The translations under genes were made by a program, and so were the position numbers. Source: DAOUTY01 sp964453665 (GTDB lineage Bacteria > Chloroflexota > Dehalococcoidia > SZUA-161). From it: a DNA stretch of 39,820 nucleotides. The stretch's first letter is position 1, and every line of letters begins with the position of its first letter. Below are positions 32,460-39,820 of this stretch, in pieces. The DNA lies in NCBI GenBank assembly GCA_964453665.1, contig CAYVQT010000031.1, positions 1 to 39,820 of the forward strand. The letters run 5' to 3'. Under the pieces are notes generated by a model. That model was not told the DNA's origin. It saw only the letters and a list, made by a program, of their open reading frames with translations, and searched no databases.

Positions 32460-33470
32460 CTATTCAGTCACCTGTTCGGCCAACAGGTCTTCGATCTCAG
32501 ACAGGGTCATTTGAAGACCGATTGTCAGGCAGGAATCGACAACCTCCACGTCCAGCTTGTCAAGCAGTTCCGGCAGAAGTTCCTGGCTTTCCTGCGGGAT
32601 TGCTATTCCACCGGGCCCTTCCTGTGGGATCTCAAACATATCGATCATTGCTGTTGCGAGGGTGACCAGGGCCTTGACGGCTTTCGCAGACTTGGCATTA
32701 CTGAAGCAGAGCGCCAAATCGAATGCTATCGATTGTTCCTCTTTGTCCAAAGTAAATTCGGCCGTCTCGATATCGGCAAGCGCGGATAAATCTATTGGTA
32801 TCGGGATGAAGTCCTGGGCACCTTCCAGGGCGCCCTCGGTCAGCTCTGGAGCTATGGAAGCTGCAACTTTGATCATGACATCGCTAAGCTCATTGTATCT
32901 ATCAAGCACATCGCCGCTGAGAGATGGTTCATCACCTTCCTTGACGTCGATGACATCCTTGACAGGCTCCAATGTACCGATAACAAAGGTTTCGTCATCC
33001 AAGAAAACGATCGCCAGTTGTTGTTCCTGGTCCGTATATATGTCATATCCTTTGTAATCCAACGAGTTCAATTCTGTGTCCGCTGCCTCTTCAATGGCGG
33101 TGGTCAAATCACCTTGACTGCGTGTTCCTTCCACGATGGCTCCAAAGTAGCCGGTATTCTCTGTGCGAGAGGAGGTGTCGCCGAAGATAAGCGCTTCTTT
33201 TAAATCAGTCAAATCGATTCCCGCTTCCGTAATAACCATATCTATGGCTTCATCGAATGTTTGTGGAGTGTCAGAGTCCTTTGGCATAGACTCATAGAGC
33301 CCGGCGAGGTCATTATCTCCCAGTATCTGGCCAATATTTATCCTGCCTACTATATCAGCGCTTTGGGGCACAAGCTCAATCGGGGTTATCGTTTCCGCTG
33401 TTCCGTTGCAGCCTACCGGGAGTAAAACGAGGATAACAACGATAAGCAAAGGAATAGTCTTTTTAAACAA
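32460..33470 (-). CDS. Secreted lipoprotein, function unknown
   Basis: 336-aa protein with a lipoprotein signal peptide: MFKK, a hydrophobic run LLIVVILVLL, then PVGC with Cys21 as the likely lipidation site (Pro at -3 is not ideal). The mature part is acidic, without membrane helices or internal repeats that I recognise. It alternates beta strands and helices (for example YFGAIVEGTRS and FVIGTLEPVKDVID), reminiscent of the DUF3352-type surface proteins, but that assignment is uncertain. TTG start with a GAGGAGGAG ribosome site. A consensus-quality promoter lies upstream, suggesting strong expression. Convergent with ychF. Confidence 0.8.
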   Translation of the reverse strand: MFKKTIPLLIVVILVLLPVGCNGTAETITPIELVPQSADIVGRINIGQILGDNDLAGLYESMPKDSDTPQTFDEAIDMVITEAGIDLTDLKEALIFGDTSSRTENTGYFGAIVEGTRSQGDLTTAIEEAADTELNSLDYKGYDIYTDQEQQLAIVFLDDETFVIGTLEPVKDVIDVKEGDEPSLSGDVLDRYNELSDVMIKVAASIAPELTEGALEGAQDFIPIPIDLSALADIETAEFTLDKEEQSIAFDLALCFSNAKSAKAVKALVTLATAMIDMFEIPQEGPGGIAIPQESQELLPELLDKLDVEVVDSCLTIGLQMTLSEIEDLLAEQVTE

Positions 33471-33507
33471 CTTACTCCTCCTCGTGGAACATTCGTAGCT
33501 ATCTGTG

Positions 33508-33537
33508 AGTCTACCACTGACTCTCGGAGCCTGTCAA
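33508..33537 (-). promoter_or_regulatory. Promoter for the lipoprotein gene
   Basis: Perfect TTGACA (33537-33532), 18-bp spacer, TAGACT (33513-33508) on the minus strand, about 38 nt upstream of the start codon. It is back-to-back with the ffh promoter; the -35 boxes are 20 bp apart. Confidence 0.65.
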
Positions 33538-33557
33538 ATGAAGAAATTCCGGTGAGC

Positions 33558-33586
33558 TTGACCACCAACTTCACCCAAGCTAGAAT
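33558..33586 (+). promoter_or_regulatory. Promoter for ffh
   Basis: TTGACC (33558-33563), 17-bp spacer, TAGAAT (33581-33586). The predicted transcript would begin near 33593, leaving a leader of about 11 nt that consists almost entirely of the AGAGGAGG ribosome site before the ATG at 33604. Confidence 0.68.
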
Positions 33587-33603
33587 AGGTTTAGAGGAGG
33601 CAA

Positions 33604-34923
33604 ATGTTTGAGGCTCTATCTGACAAGCTGGGGAATGTTTTCAAGAGGCTGTCCGGTAAGGGGAAGCTGACTGAAAAGGATGTCGATGAGGCGCTGAGAG
33701 AGGTAAGGCTCGCGCTGTTAGAAGCGGATGTTAACTTTAAGGTTGTCAAGGATTTTATGTCCAGGGTGAGGGAGAGGGCTGTGGGGGTAGATGTACTGGA
33801 GAGTTTAACCCCGGCGCACCAGGTGATAAAGATTGTTAATGAAGAGCTGGTTGTTATCCTGGGGGGCGGGCAGCAGAAGCTGAAACACGCCGCTCAACCG
33901 CCCACGGTGATATTGCTCGTTGGTCTCCAGGGCGCGGGTAAAACCACTACCTCTGCCAAGCTGGCCCTTCATTTAAGGAAAAGCGGGCAGCGTCTGCTGA
34001 TGGTGGCTGCTGATCCTTACCGTCCTGCCGCCAAGGACCAGCTTATTGCTCTGGGCAAGCAGCTTGACATTCCTGTTTATGGCGATGGAGACTCCGCAGT
34101 TTCCATATGCGCTAATGCCATGAAGCGGGCCAGGGATATGGCAGCTACTACTGTGATTATCGACACTGCCGGTAGACTTCATATAGATGAAGAGTTGATG
34201 GCAGAGCTTAAGGAAATAGGTAAAAAGCTTAGTCCTGCCGAGGTGCTGCTTGTTGCCGACTCGATGACCGGCCAGGAGGCGGTGAAGATAGCCGAGGAGT
34301 TTAATGCCACAGTGGGCTTGACCGGTGTAATACTGAGCAAGATGGATGGTGATGCCCGGGGTGGGGCGGCCCTTTCCATTGCCTCGGTTACCGGCGTTCC
34401 CATAAAGTTTGTCGGGATTGGGGAGAAGACGGACGCTCTGGAACCTTTCTTTCCCGAGCGGATGGCGTCTCGAATCCTTGGAATGGGTGACATTCTTAGC
34501 TTTGTCGAGAAAACCGAGGCAGCGACAGATGAACGAAAGAGAAAAGAGCTGGAACGAAAGATACGTCGTGGCAGCTTCGATCTGGAAGATTTCCTGGAGC
34601 AGCTACAGCAGATAAGAAAGATGGGCCCTATAAGTCAGCTTATGGAGATGGTCCCCGGGATTTCAAGCCTCTCACGCAAATTACCTCAGGGTGCGGATGA
34701 AAAGCAGATGAAAAAAGTAGAAGCTATGATATTTTCAATGACGCCTTATGAGCGTCAGAATCCCACTGTAATAGATGGCAGCAGGCGACGGCGCATTGCC
34801 AGGGGTAGCGGCACTACCCCTCAGGATGTAAATCAGTTGCTGGCCCAGCACCGACAGGTACAGAAGTTGATGAAGCAGTTGAGCCGGGGCAAAGGGCTCG
34901 CTTCCATGCTGGGGCTGAGGTGA
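33604..34923 (+). CDS. ffh: Signal recognition particle protein Ffh
   Basis: 439-aa SRP54 GTPase that binds signal peptides and 4.5S RNA to send nascent membrane proteins to FtsY. N domain (1-85), then the G domain: VGLQGAGKTTTSAKLA P-loop near 105-120, ADPYRPAAKDQL, VIIDTAGRLHID, LSKMDGDARGGAA. The methionine-rich M domain starts near 310 and holds the RNA-binding helix-turn-helix MTPYERQNPTVIDGSRRRRI followed by ARGSGT. Neither the SRP RNA gene nor ylxM/ftsY is in this window. A radical SAM gene follows 7 nt later. Confidence 0.97.
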   Translation: MFEALSDKLGNVFKRLSGKGKLTEKDVDEALREVRLALLEADVNFKVVKDFMSRVRERAVGVDVLESLTPAHQVIKIVNEELVVILGGGQQKLKHAAQPPTVILLVGLQGAGKTTTSAKLALHLRKSGQRLLMVAADPYRPAAKDQLIALGKQLDIPVYGDGDSAVSICANAMKRARDMAATTVIIDTAGRLHIDEELMAELKEIGKKLSPAEVLLVADSMTGQEAVKIAEEFNATVGLTGVILSKMDGDARGGAALSIASVTGVPIKFVGIGEKTDALEPFFPERMASRILGMGDILSFVEKTEAATDERKRKELERKIRRGSFDLEDFLEQLQQIRKMGPISQLMEMVPGISSLSRKLPQGADEKQMKKVEAMIFSMTPYERQNPTVIDGSRRRRIARGSGTTPQDVNQLLAQHRQVQKLMKQLSRGKGLASMLGLR

Positions 34924-34930
34924 CCGAGAG

Positions 34931-36067
34931 ATGACGGATGATCTGTTAAAAGGTGCTTCTGACCACGCCGGAGCTGGCAGCGGCAAGCTGAGCGGTTATT
35001 CATTCGAGGTAGGGCCGATAAGGCCGCCAAGTGAAGGCGGCAGCCATTCCTTACTGCTGAGAGCAACTCGAAACTGCTCGTGGAACAGGTGCAGGTTCTG
35101 CTATGGCATGATATACAATCGGGAGAAGTTCCAGCTACGAACTGTCGAGGATATAAAAAAGGATATCGATACTGTTAAGGCGATAGCGGATGAAATAAAG
35201 TCGGCGTCGTGGAAGCTGGGGTACGGTGGTGCGGTGAAGGCGGACGTGGGGATTGCCATGGTGCGGGACGAGCCGGGTCTCAGGGCCAATCAGTCATTTT
35301 TTCTCGTGTTTGACTGGCTTCATTTCGGAGGCAGTACGGTCTTCCTTCAGGACGCGAATACACTGATTATGCCGACAGATCAACTGCTTGAGGTCGTGAG
35401 GTATTTGAAGGAGACCTTCCCGGATATTGAGCGGATTACTTCATATTCCAGAGCAAAAACCCTTGCCAAAAAGTCGCTGGAGGAATTAAAGGAGTTGAGA
35501 AGCGCCGGCCTCACCAGGCTCCATGTCGGTCTCGAGACGGGGGACGATGAGATACTGGCCTGTGTAGACAAGGGCGTGACCGCGGCGGGGCACATTGAGG
35601 CTGGCAGGAAGGCAGTGGAGGCGGGGATTGAGCTTTCGGAGTACGTCATGATCGATTTAGGAGGTAGAGCAAGGTCCGAGCAGCATGCGAAGAATACCGC
35701 GAGGGTTCTTAATGAAATAAACCCTGATTTCATCAGGCTGCGGCCTTTGATGGTTGGACCGGGTTTGCCGTTATATGAAGATTACGAAAAAGGGCTTCTG
35801 GTGCTCTCATCGCCCCATGAACGCCTGAGGGAGGTGAAGACGCTGGTAGATAATCTGCAAGTGACAAGCAGGCTGTCCTTCGACCATTTCCTGAATGCCT
35901 GGTATCGAGATAGTTCCCGCCATTACACTTTGTTCAAGCAGGATTACGACGGGTACAAGTTGCCTGAAGAGAAGAGCAAAGTCCTGGGGCTCATAGAGGA
36001 GGGTTTAAGGATAGATGAATCGACGCATATACATGTCAAAGAAATGATCGGGATGACGCATCTATAG
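34931..36067 (+). CDS. Radical SAM protein with a CX4CX2C cluster motif
   Basis: 378-aa radical SAM protein. The cluster motif is C49-SWNR-C54-RF-C57 (RNCSWNRCRFCYG), with four rather than three residues between the first two cysteines. This spacing occurs in a subgroup of B12-less, HemN/Elp3-like proteins of unknown function. Further conserved parts are FLQDANTLIMPTDQLLEVV, RITSYSRAKTLAKKSLEEL and GLTRLHVGLETGDDEILACVDKG, the last resembling the HemN/oxygen-independent coproporphyrinogen-type barrel. No substrate can be assigned. It starts 7 nt after ffh, so the two are probably co-transcribed. Confidence 0.85.
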   Translation: MTDDLLKGASDHAGAGSGKLSGYSFEVGPIRPPSEGGSHSLLLRATRNCSWNRCRFCYGMIYNREKFQLRTVEDIKKDIDTVKAIADEIKSASWKLGYGGAVKADVGIAMVRDEPGLRANQSFFLVFDWLHFGGSTVFLQDANTLIMPTDQLLEVVRYLKETFPDIERITSYSRAKTLAKKSLEELKELRSAGLTRLHVGLETGDDEILACVDKGVTAAGHIEAGRKAVEAGIELSEYVMIDLGGRARSEQHAKNTARVLNEINPDFIRLRPLMVGPGLPLYEDYEKGLLVLSSPHERLREVKTLVDNLQVTSRLSFDHFLNAWYRDSSRHYTLFKQDYDGYKLPEEKSKVLGLIEEGLRIDESTHIHVKEMIGMTHL

Positions 36068-36100
36068 TTACGCAATGAAAAAGAACAACTAGGGGGCAAT

Positions 36101-38065
36101 ATGGATATAGGGCGCGGCTCAGACAGCGCGGCCTCGCTTCCTACCGGCTCGCGAATGTGGCCATCGAAGCGCTACGCTGACATGCATGCCGGCTCTTTGC
36201 AGGACCCGGAGAGGTTCTGGGCTGAGCAGGCGCGAAAACTGGACTGGTATAAAACATGGGATAGAGTTCTTGACTGGGAGCCGCCGTATGCGAGGTGGTT
36301 TGTGGGGGGTAAGCTTAATGCGTGCTATCAGTGCGTTGACCGCCATGTGCAGACGTGGCGCAGGAGCAAGGTGGCGATTTACTGGGAGGGGGAGACGGGA
36401 GATACAAGAGTGCTCAGCTATTCCACACTCTACAGGGAGGTCAACCGCTTCGCTTCGGTGCTGCTTAAGCTGGGGGTTAAAAAAGGCGACCGGGTCGCCC
36501 TGTATCTTTCGATGACACCCGAACTTCCCATTTTCATGCTGGCCTGCGCTCGCATCGGGGCTGTGCATACAGTGATTTTCTCCGGCTTCAGCGCCCAGGC
36601 GATTGCGGACAGGGTCAACGACATACAGGCCAAGGTCCTTATTACCGCTGACGGCGCTTATCGAAGGGGCAAGGTCCTGGGGCTCAAGAAGATAGCCGAT
36701 GAGGCCGCCGGACTTTCGCCTTCTGTGGAAAAGATTATCGTGGTTCGGAGGACGGGCGAGAAAGTGCCCATGAAAAAGGACAGGGACTTCATGCTTTCTG
36801 AGCTTCTTGATAAAGCGGACACCGTGGTCAAGCCGGAGCCCATGGAATCCACTCATCCTCTGTATATCCTCTATACATCGGGTACGACGGGTAAACCGAA
36901 GGGCATAGTACACGGCACGGGCGGCTACCTTGTATATAATCACTCGGCATACAAGTGGGTGTTCGATATCAGGGAGGAGTCCGTCTACTGGTGCACTGCC
37001 GATGTGGGATGGGTAACCGGCCACAGCTCCATCGTGTATGCGCCCCTGTCGCACGGCGCGGCAATCGTGTTATATGACGGGGCTCCTGACTATCCGACGG
37101 TGGAGCGGTGGTGGGATATCATCGAGAAATACGGCGTCAGCATTTTCTATACTTCGCCTACGGCGATACGCATGTTCATGCGCCACGGGGAAGAGCGGCT
37201 TCTGAAGCACGATTTCTCCAGTCTCGAACTCCTGGGCAGCGTCGGTGAGCCGATAAATCCCGAGGCGTGGCAGTGGTATTACAAGAACATAGGCAAGGAG
37301 AGATGTCCTATCGTTGATACCTGGTGGCAGACGGAGACGGGCGGCACTATGCTGTCCCCCACTCCGGGGATTGAGGCCATACCGCTCAAGCCGGGCTCGG
37401 CGGCGTTCCCGCTTCCGGGAATAGATGCTGCGGTGGTCGATGCCGATGGAAACCCGGCCGGCCCGGGACAGACGGGATTGCTTATTATAAGGAAACCCTG
37501 GCCGGGGATGCTCCTCGATGTCTACGGCGACCCGCAGCGATACAGGGACTCGTATTGGGCGCGTTTCCCCGGGGCGTACTATACCGGCGATTTCGCCATG
37601 TGTGACGAGGACGGCTATTTCTGGATTCTGGGCAGGGCGGATGAGGTGCTCAAGGTGGCGGGGCATCGTATTGGAACGGCGGAGCTGGAAGACGCCGCGG
37701 TATCCCATCCCGCTGTGGCCGAGGCGGCGGTGGCGAGCAAGCCGGATGAGATTAAAGGAGAATCGATAGTCCTGTTCGTCACTCTCAAGGAGGGCATTTC
37801 CCAGTCGACGGAACTGAAGAAGGAGATCAGCGGGCATATGCGCGATGTAATCGGCCCCATCGCCACCCCGGAAGAAGTCTACTTTGTGGGGTCTCTGCCC
37901 AAGACCAGGAGCGGCAAGATAATGCGCCGCGTGCTCAAGGCGGTGTCCATGGGGCAGAGCCTGGGCGATTTAACCACGCTGGAAGACGAGGCATCCGTAG
38001 AGGAGCTTAAAAAAGCCTACGAAGGGCTCAAGGGCGCATCCCCCGCGGATAGAGACGGCAAATAA
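36101..38065 (+). CDS. acs: Acetyl-CoA synthetase, AMP-forming
   Basis: 654-aa adenylate-forming enzyme making acetyl-CoA from acetate, ATP and CoA, releasing AMP and PPi. YTSGTTGKPKGIVHGTGGY (P-loop, about 258-276), TADVGWVTGHSSIVYAPLSHG, VDTWWQTETGGTM with the second Trp of the pair that limits the pocket to acetate, YYTGDFAMCDEDGYFWILGR, and the C-terminal LPKTRSGKIMRRVL whose Lys (near residue 605) is the catalytic, acetylation-regulated residue. AGGGGG ribosome site at 36091-36096. Base composition is clearly more GC-rich than the sequence that follows. PPi produced here could feed the membrane pyrophosphatases at 1-2907. Confidence 0.94.
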   Translation: MDIGRGSDSAASLPTGSRMWPSKRYADMHAGSLQDPERFWAEQARKLDWYKTWDRVLDWEPPYARWFVGGKLNACYQCVDRHVQTWRRSKVAIYWEGETGDTRVLSYSTLYREVNRFASVLLKLGVKKGDRVALYLSMTPELPIFMLACARIGAVHTVIFSGFSAQAIADRVNDIQAKVLITADGAYRRGKVLGLKKIADEAAGLSPSVEKIIVVRRTGEKVPMKKDRDFMLSELLDKADTVVKPEPMESTHPLYILYTSGTTGKPKGIVHGTGGYLVYNHSAYKWVFDIREESVYWCTADVGWVTGHSSIVYAPLSHGAAIVLYDGAPDYPTVERWWDIIEKYGVSIFYTSPTAIRMFMRHGEERLLKHDFSSLELLGSVGEPINPEAWQWYYKNIGKERCPIVDTWWQTETGGTMLSPTPGIEAIPLKPGSAAFPLPGIDAAVVDADGNPAGPGQTGLLIIRKPWPGMLLDVYGDPQRYRDSYWARFPGAYYTGDFAMCDEDGYFWILGRADEVLKVAGHRIGTAELEDAAVSHPAVAEAAVASKPDEIKGESIVLFVTLKEGISQSTELKKEISGHMRDVIGPIATPEEVYFVGSLPKTRSGKIMRRVLKAVSMGQSLGDLTTLEDEASVEELKKAYEGLKGASPADRDGK

Positions 38066-38402
38066 GTACCTGAGAATCATTTACCCCTGACACAGATTTA
38101 GCACCAGACTTGAGTTGTGTCCCGAACGGAAGAAGTCCGGTTATCTTTTGGAAAGCCGCTCGAATAGAGGTACTCTAAAACCAATTGTATATTAAGCGGA
38201 GCAAGTTCATGGGCCTACCATTAAAAATTTACTTGAACTGATTTACATTTACAGGTTTAATGTCTATAAAGCGTCGCCTATTTCAATATTCGTTTTATTT
38301 AAAGGCGGTTTCCCCAATCGGTTGCTCTTTGGTTTTTAATTGGAGCCATTCTTTACAGAAATAGGCGTGAATATATTCAGTACTGGCGTAAAATAAGGTG
38401 TA
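38066..38402. other. Non-coding, AT-rich gap after acs
   Basis: 337 bp with no convincing gene in either direction. It has a weak terminator-like hairpin (38125-38142) and a 6-bp inverted repeat (GACACA at 38089-38094 with TGTGTC at 38116-38121). A few very short frames exist, such as a 10-codon one from the ATG at about 38209, none with family resemblance. Composition shifts here from GC-rich (acs) to AT-rich. It may hold a decayed mobile-element end, but no insertion-sequence terminus could be demonstrated. Confidence 0.6.
38125..38149 (+). terminator. Weak candidate terminator for acs
   Basis: Arms AACGGA (38125-38130) and TCCGGTT (38136-38142) pair with one bulged base around a 5-nt loop, followed by ATCTTTT. 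Located about 60 nt after the acs stop. The stem is short, so this is tentative. Confidence 0.3.
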
Positions 38403-39791
38403 TTGTATATCAGTAAAGGAGTAAAACTAGATTTGTACAGTCTTGAATCTTGGCTCAAAGCATTAATAATTGGCTTCAGGGAGGAAGCTGGAAAGCTTTC
38501 TTCAGATCAAAGAGCACTGCTCTCTAATCTTGACGACTTTTCCTTTCCATGTCAGGTGGAGATTTTTTGGTTTCAGAACAATCGATTCGGTATAGATTTT
38601 CAGTTGATTCTCTGTCAGCACCTCAAGAACAGAGCAGACCTAGAAGTTACTGTTAACGGTCCAATACCGTTCCATAAAGCTGTTGATGAATTGGGAAAAA
38701 TTCTTGCTAACGAGAAGTGGAATCAAGAGCTTACTTCGGATGAGAAATATTTCATTGAAAACGGAGATAGGACAATAAGAAGAATTCTAGAAGGCGAGTT
38801 CCTATCAACACTCGAAGAACTTAGAATGTACTCTCTTAGTTTAGCTTTCTCGGAATCGGTACAACCCGTGCTAATAAGTCGTAAAACTTATGTAACGAAA
38901 GAATCTTTCGCTTGGTTTGTCCGAGGAAATATTTGTCTAATGGAACCTATGGATATAGTCAAGGATATAGTAGGAAAGAGTGTTAGTAGAATACAAAAAC
39001 CTATTTCAAAGATAAAAAGCGATATGGAAGTACCTGCGCCAGAAATCAAAGCATATGGAACTTATTTCTATCCACGTATATGGATTGGGGAAATACCGAA
39101 GAGAACGTTTAGGGAGAAAGCTAAAAAGCAATTTTTCCCCAAATCAAGAGAGCACTTTGTTGCCGAATATAAAGACGTTCGAATAATTATACAGCAAGAT
39201 GGGTTATTGGCAATCGCTCATGAAAATAAGATGATTGCTTTGGATATGTTAAATGAAATCATGGGCGTAGCTTTGATTTCAGGATTACCATGCTTTGCAA
39301 TTAGGGAACCAGAGGTAGGCGAGATTAAGATTGAACAGGCTACGCTAGCTATTAAAAGTTCGACCATGTCGTTGGTCTCCGATAGAACAAGGATGGCAGG
39401 CCAGTTGGGTGAACCTTCCTATGTGTCTATGATTATGCCCACGACTTTCCTATTGACCAAAGAAGATATAGTGGAACTCCTTAATATGGCGGACAGGATA
39501 ATGAGAGATGCTGAGATAAAGAAATCTATCATATTTCTTTTGGAATCATATACGCACTTACAGTCTTCAGAATACAACCAGTGCTTTGTTATGGGTTGGA
39601 CGGTTGTAGAAAGATACATCGCATCTTTATGGGATGACTTTCTCAAACAGAGGTCAATTACTGGTAAGAGACGGAATAAACTTAGACAGGGATTGTTATG
39701 GACAACAGACGATATTGTAGAATCACTAAACCTTGCTGGATCTATAGATATTCAGAGTTATGAAGGTAGGTCATGTCAATATTTCTGCTGA
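38403..39791 (+). CDS. Unrecognised 462-aa protein in AT-rich DNA
   Basis: Not recognised. A soluble, charged protein with no signal peptide or clear membrane helix. It alternates helical and strand regions; the C-terminal part (about 375-440, VELLNMADRIMRDAEIKK, then YTHLQSSEYNQCFVMGWTVVERY) looks all-helical, and the W-x-x-[VI]-E-[RK]-[YF]-I pattern is faintly like HEPN/Apea-type helical domains of defence and RNA-cleaving systems; that is only a guess. The frame begins at a TTG (38403); a TTG at 38433 has a better ribosome site (AAAGGAG at 38415-38421). Lower GC and different codon use from its neighbours suggest horizontal acquisition. It ends 29 nt before the window edge, so partners downstream are unseen. 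Confidence 0.6.
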   Translation: MYISKGVKLDLYSLESWLKALIIGFREEAGKLSSDQRALLSNLDDFSFPCQVEIFWFQNNRFGIDFQLILCQHLKNRADLEVTVNGPIPFHKAVDELGKILANEKWNQELTSDEKYFIENGDRTIRRILEGEFLSTLEELRMYSLSLAFSESVQPVLISRKTYVTKESFAWFVRGNICLMEPMDIVKDIVGKSVSRIQKPISKIKSDMEVPAPEIKAYGTYFYPRIWIGEIPKRTFREKAKKQFFPKSREHFVAEYKDVRIIIQQDGLLAIAHENKMIALDMLNEIMGVALISGLPCFAIREPEVGEIKIEQATLAIKSSTMSLVSDRTRMAGQLGEPSYVSMIMPTTFLLTKEDIVELLNMADRIMRDAEIKKSIIFLLESYTHLQSSEYNQCFVMGWTVVERYIASLWDDFLKQRSITGKRRNKLRQGLLWTTDDIVESLNLAGSIDIQSYEGRSCQYFC

Positions 39792-39820
39792 AATTGAAGG
39801 TAAAGGATGACACCCATTTC

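Noticed and set aside
36119..37837. Minus-strand frames of 311 and 255 codons inside acs
   Set aside because: acs is intact and conserved across both; high GC lengthens antisense frames. Arg/His-rich products show no family pattern.
38076..38121. Insertion-sequence end after acs
   Set aside because: A 6-bp inverted repeat and a vaguely transposon-like stretch exist, but no transposase, target duplication or matching second end is visible.
39740..39820. Frameshift truncating the last gene
   Set aside because: The alternative frame near the end also reaches a stop within about 15 codons, so no clear continuation supports a frameshift.

Overview
The window is a gene-dense bacterial chromosome segment of mid GC content with compact intergenic spaces. 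It carries an 11-subunit complex I operon without nuoEFG, a GuaB3-type IMP dehydrogenase, membrane pyrophosphatases, an AMP-forming acetyl-CoA synthetase and many radical SAM proteins. Together these suggest an anaerobic or microaerobic Chloroflexota, plausibly Dehalococcoidia. That placement is inferred from gene content only; there is no rRNA or tRNA in the window.

Layout. 1-3081: two membrane pyrophosphatase paralogues in tandem on the minus strand, the first cut by the window edge. 3082-11066: guaB3 (minus), then a plus-strand run rsmI, metG, an RND transporter and a polyprenyl synthase. A 66-bp double-palindromic repeat lies across the ends of the polyprenyl synthase gene and the convergent recO. 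11038-16628: minus-strand DNA-processing cluster ybeY / dnaX-ybaB-recR-(Tes-like radical SAM)-recO. 16674-29349: minus-strand complex I operon. 29391-36067: PHP phosphoesterase (+), holA (-), ychF (+), a lipoprotein (-), and ffh with a radical SAM gene (+). 36101-38065: acs. 38066-39820: an AT-richer tail with one unrecognised protein, looking like the start of an accessory region.

The complex I operon is the most interesting part. Its order is nuoA, nuoB, a 59-aa SH3/KOW-like gene, nuoC, a B12-type radical SAM gene, nuoD, H, I, J, K, a 62-aa DUF2007-like gene, nuoL, nuoM, a NUDIX gene, nuoN. All genes are on one strand, most overlapping or within about 30 nt, so the four guest genes appear to be expressed with the complex. 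There is no NADH-input module, so electrons must enter another way. The 59-aa protein, too short for usual ORF cutoffs, resembles the SH3-like NdhS subunit that docks ferredoxin on cyanobacterial complex I. It is therefore a candidate electron-entry subunit; this is a hypothesis from pattern similarity only.

Working picture (inference): acetate activation by Acs yields PPi, which ion-pumping pyrophosphatases could recover as an ion gradient. Complex I would couple an unknown low-potential donor to quinone reduction, with prenyl chains supplied by the polyprenyl synthase.
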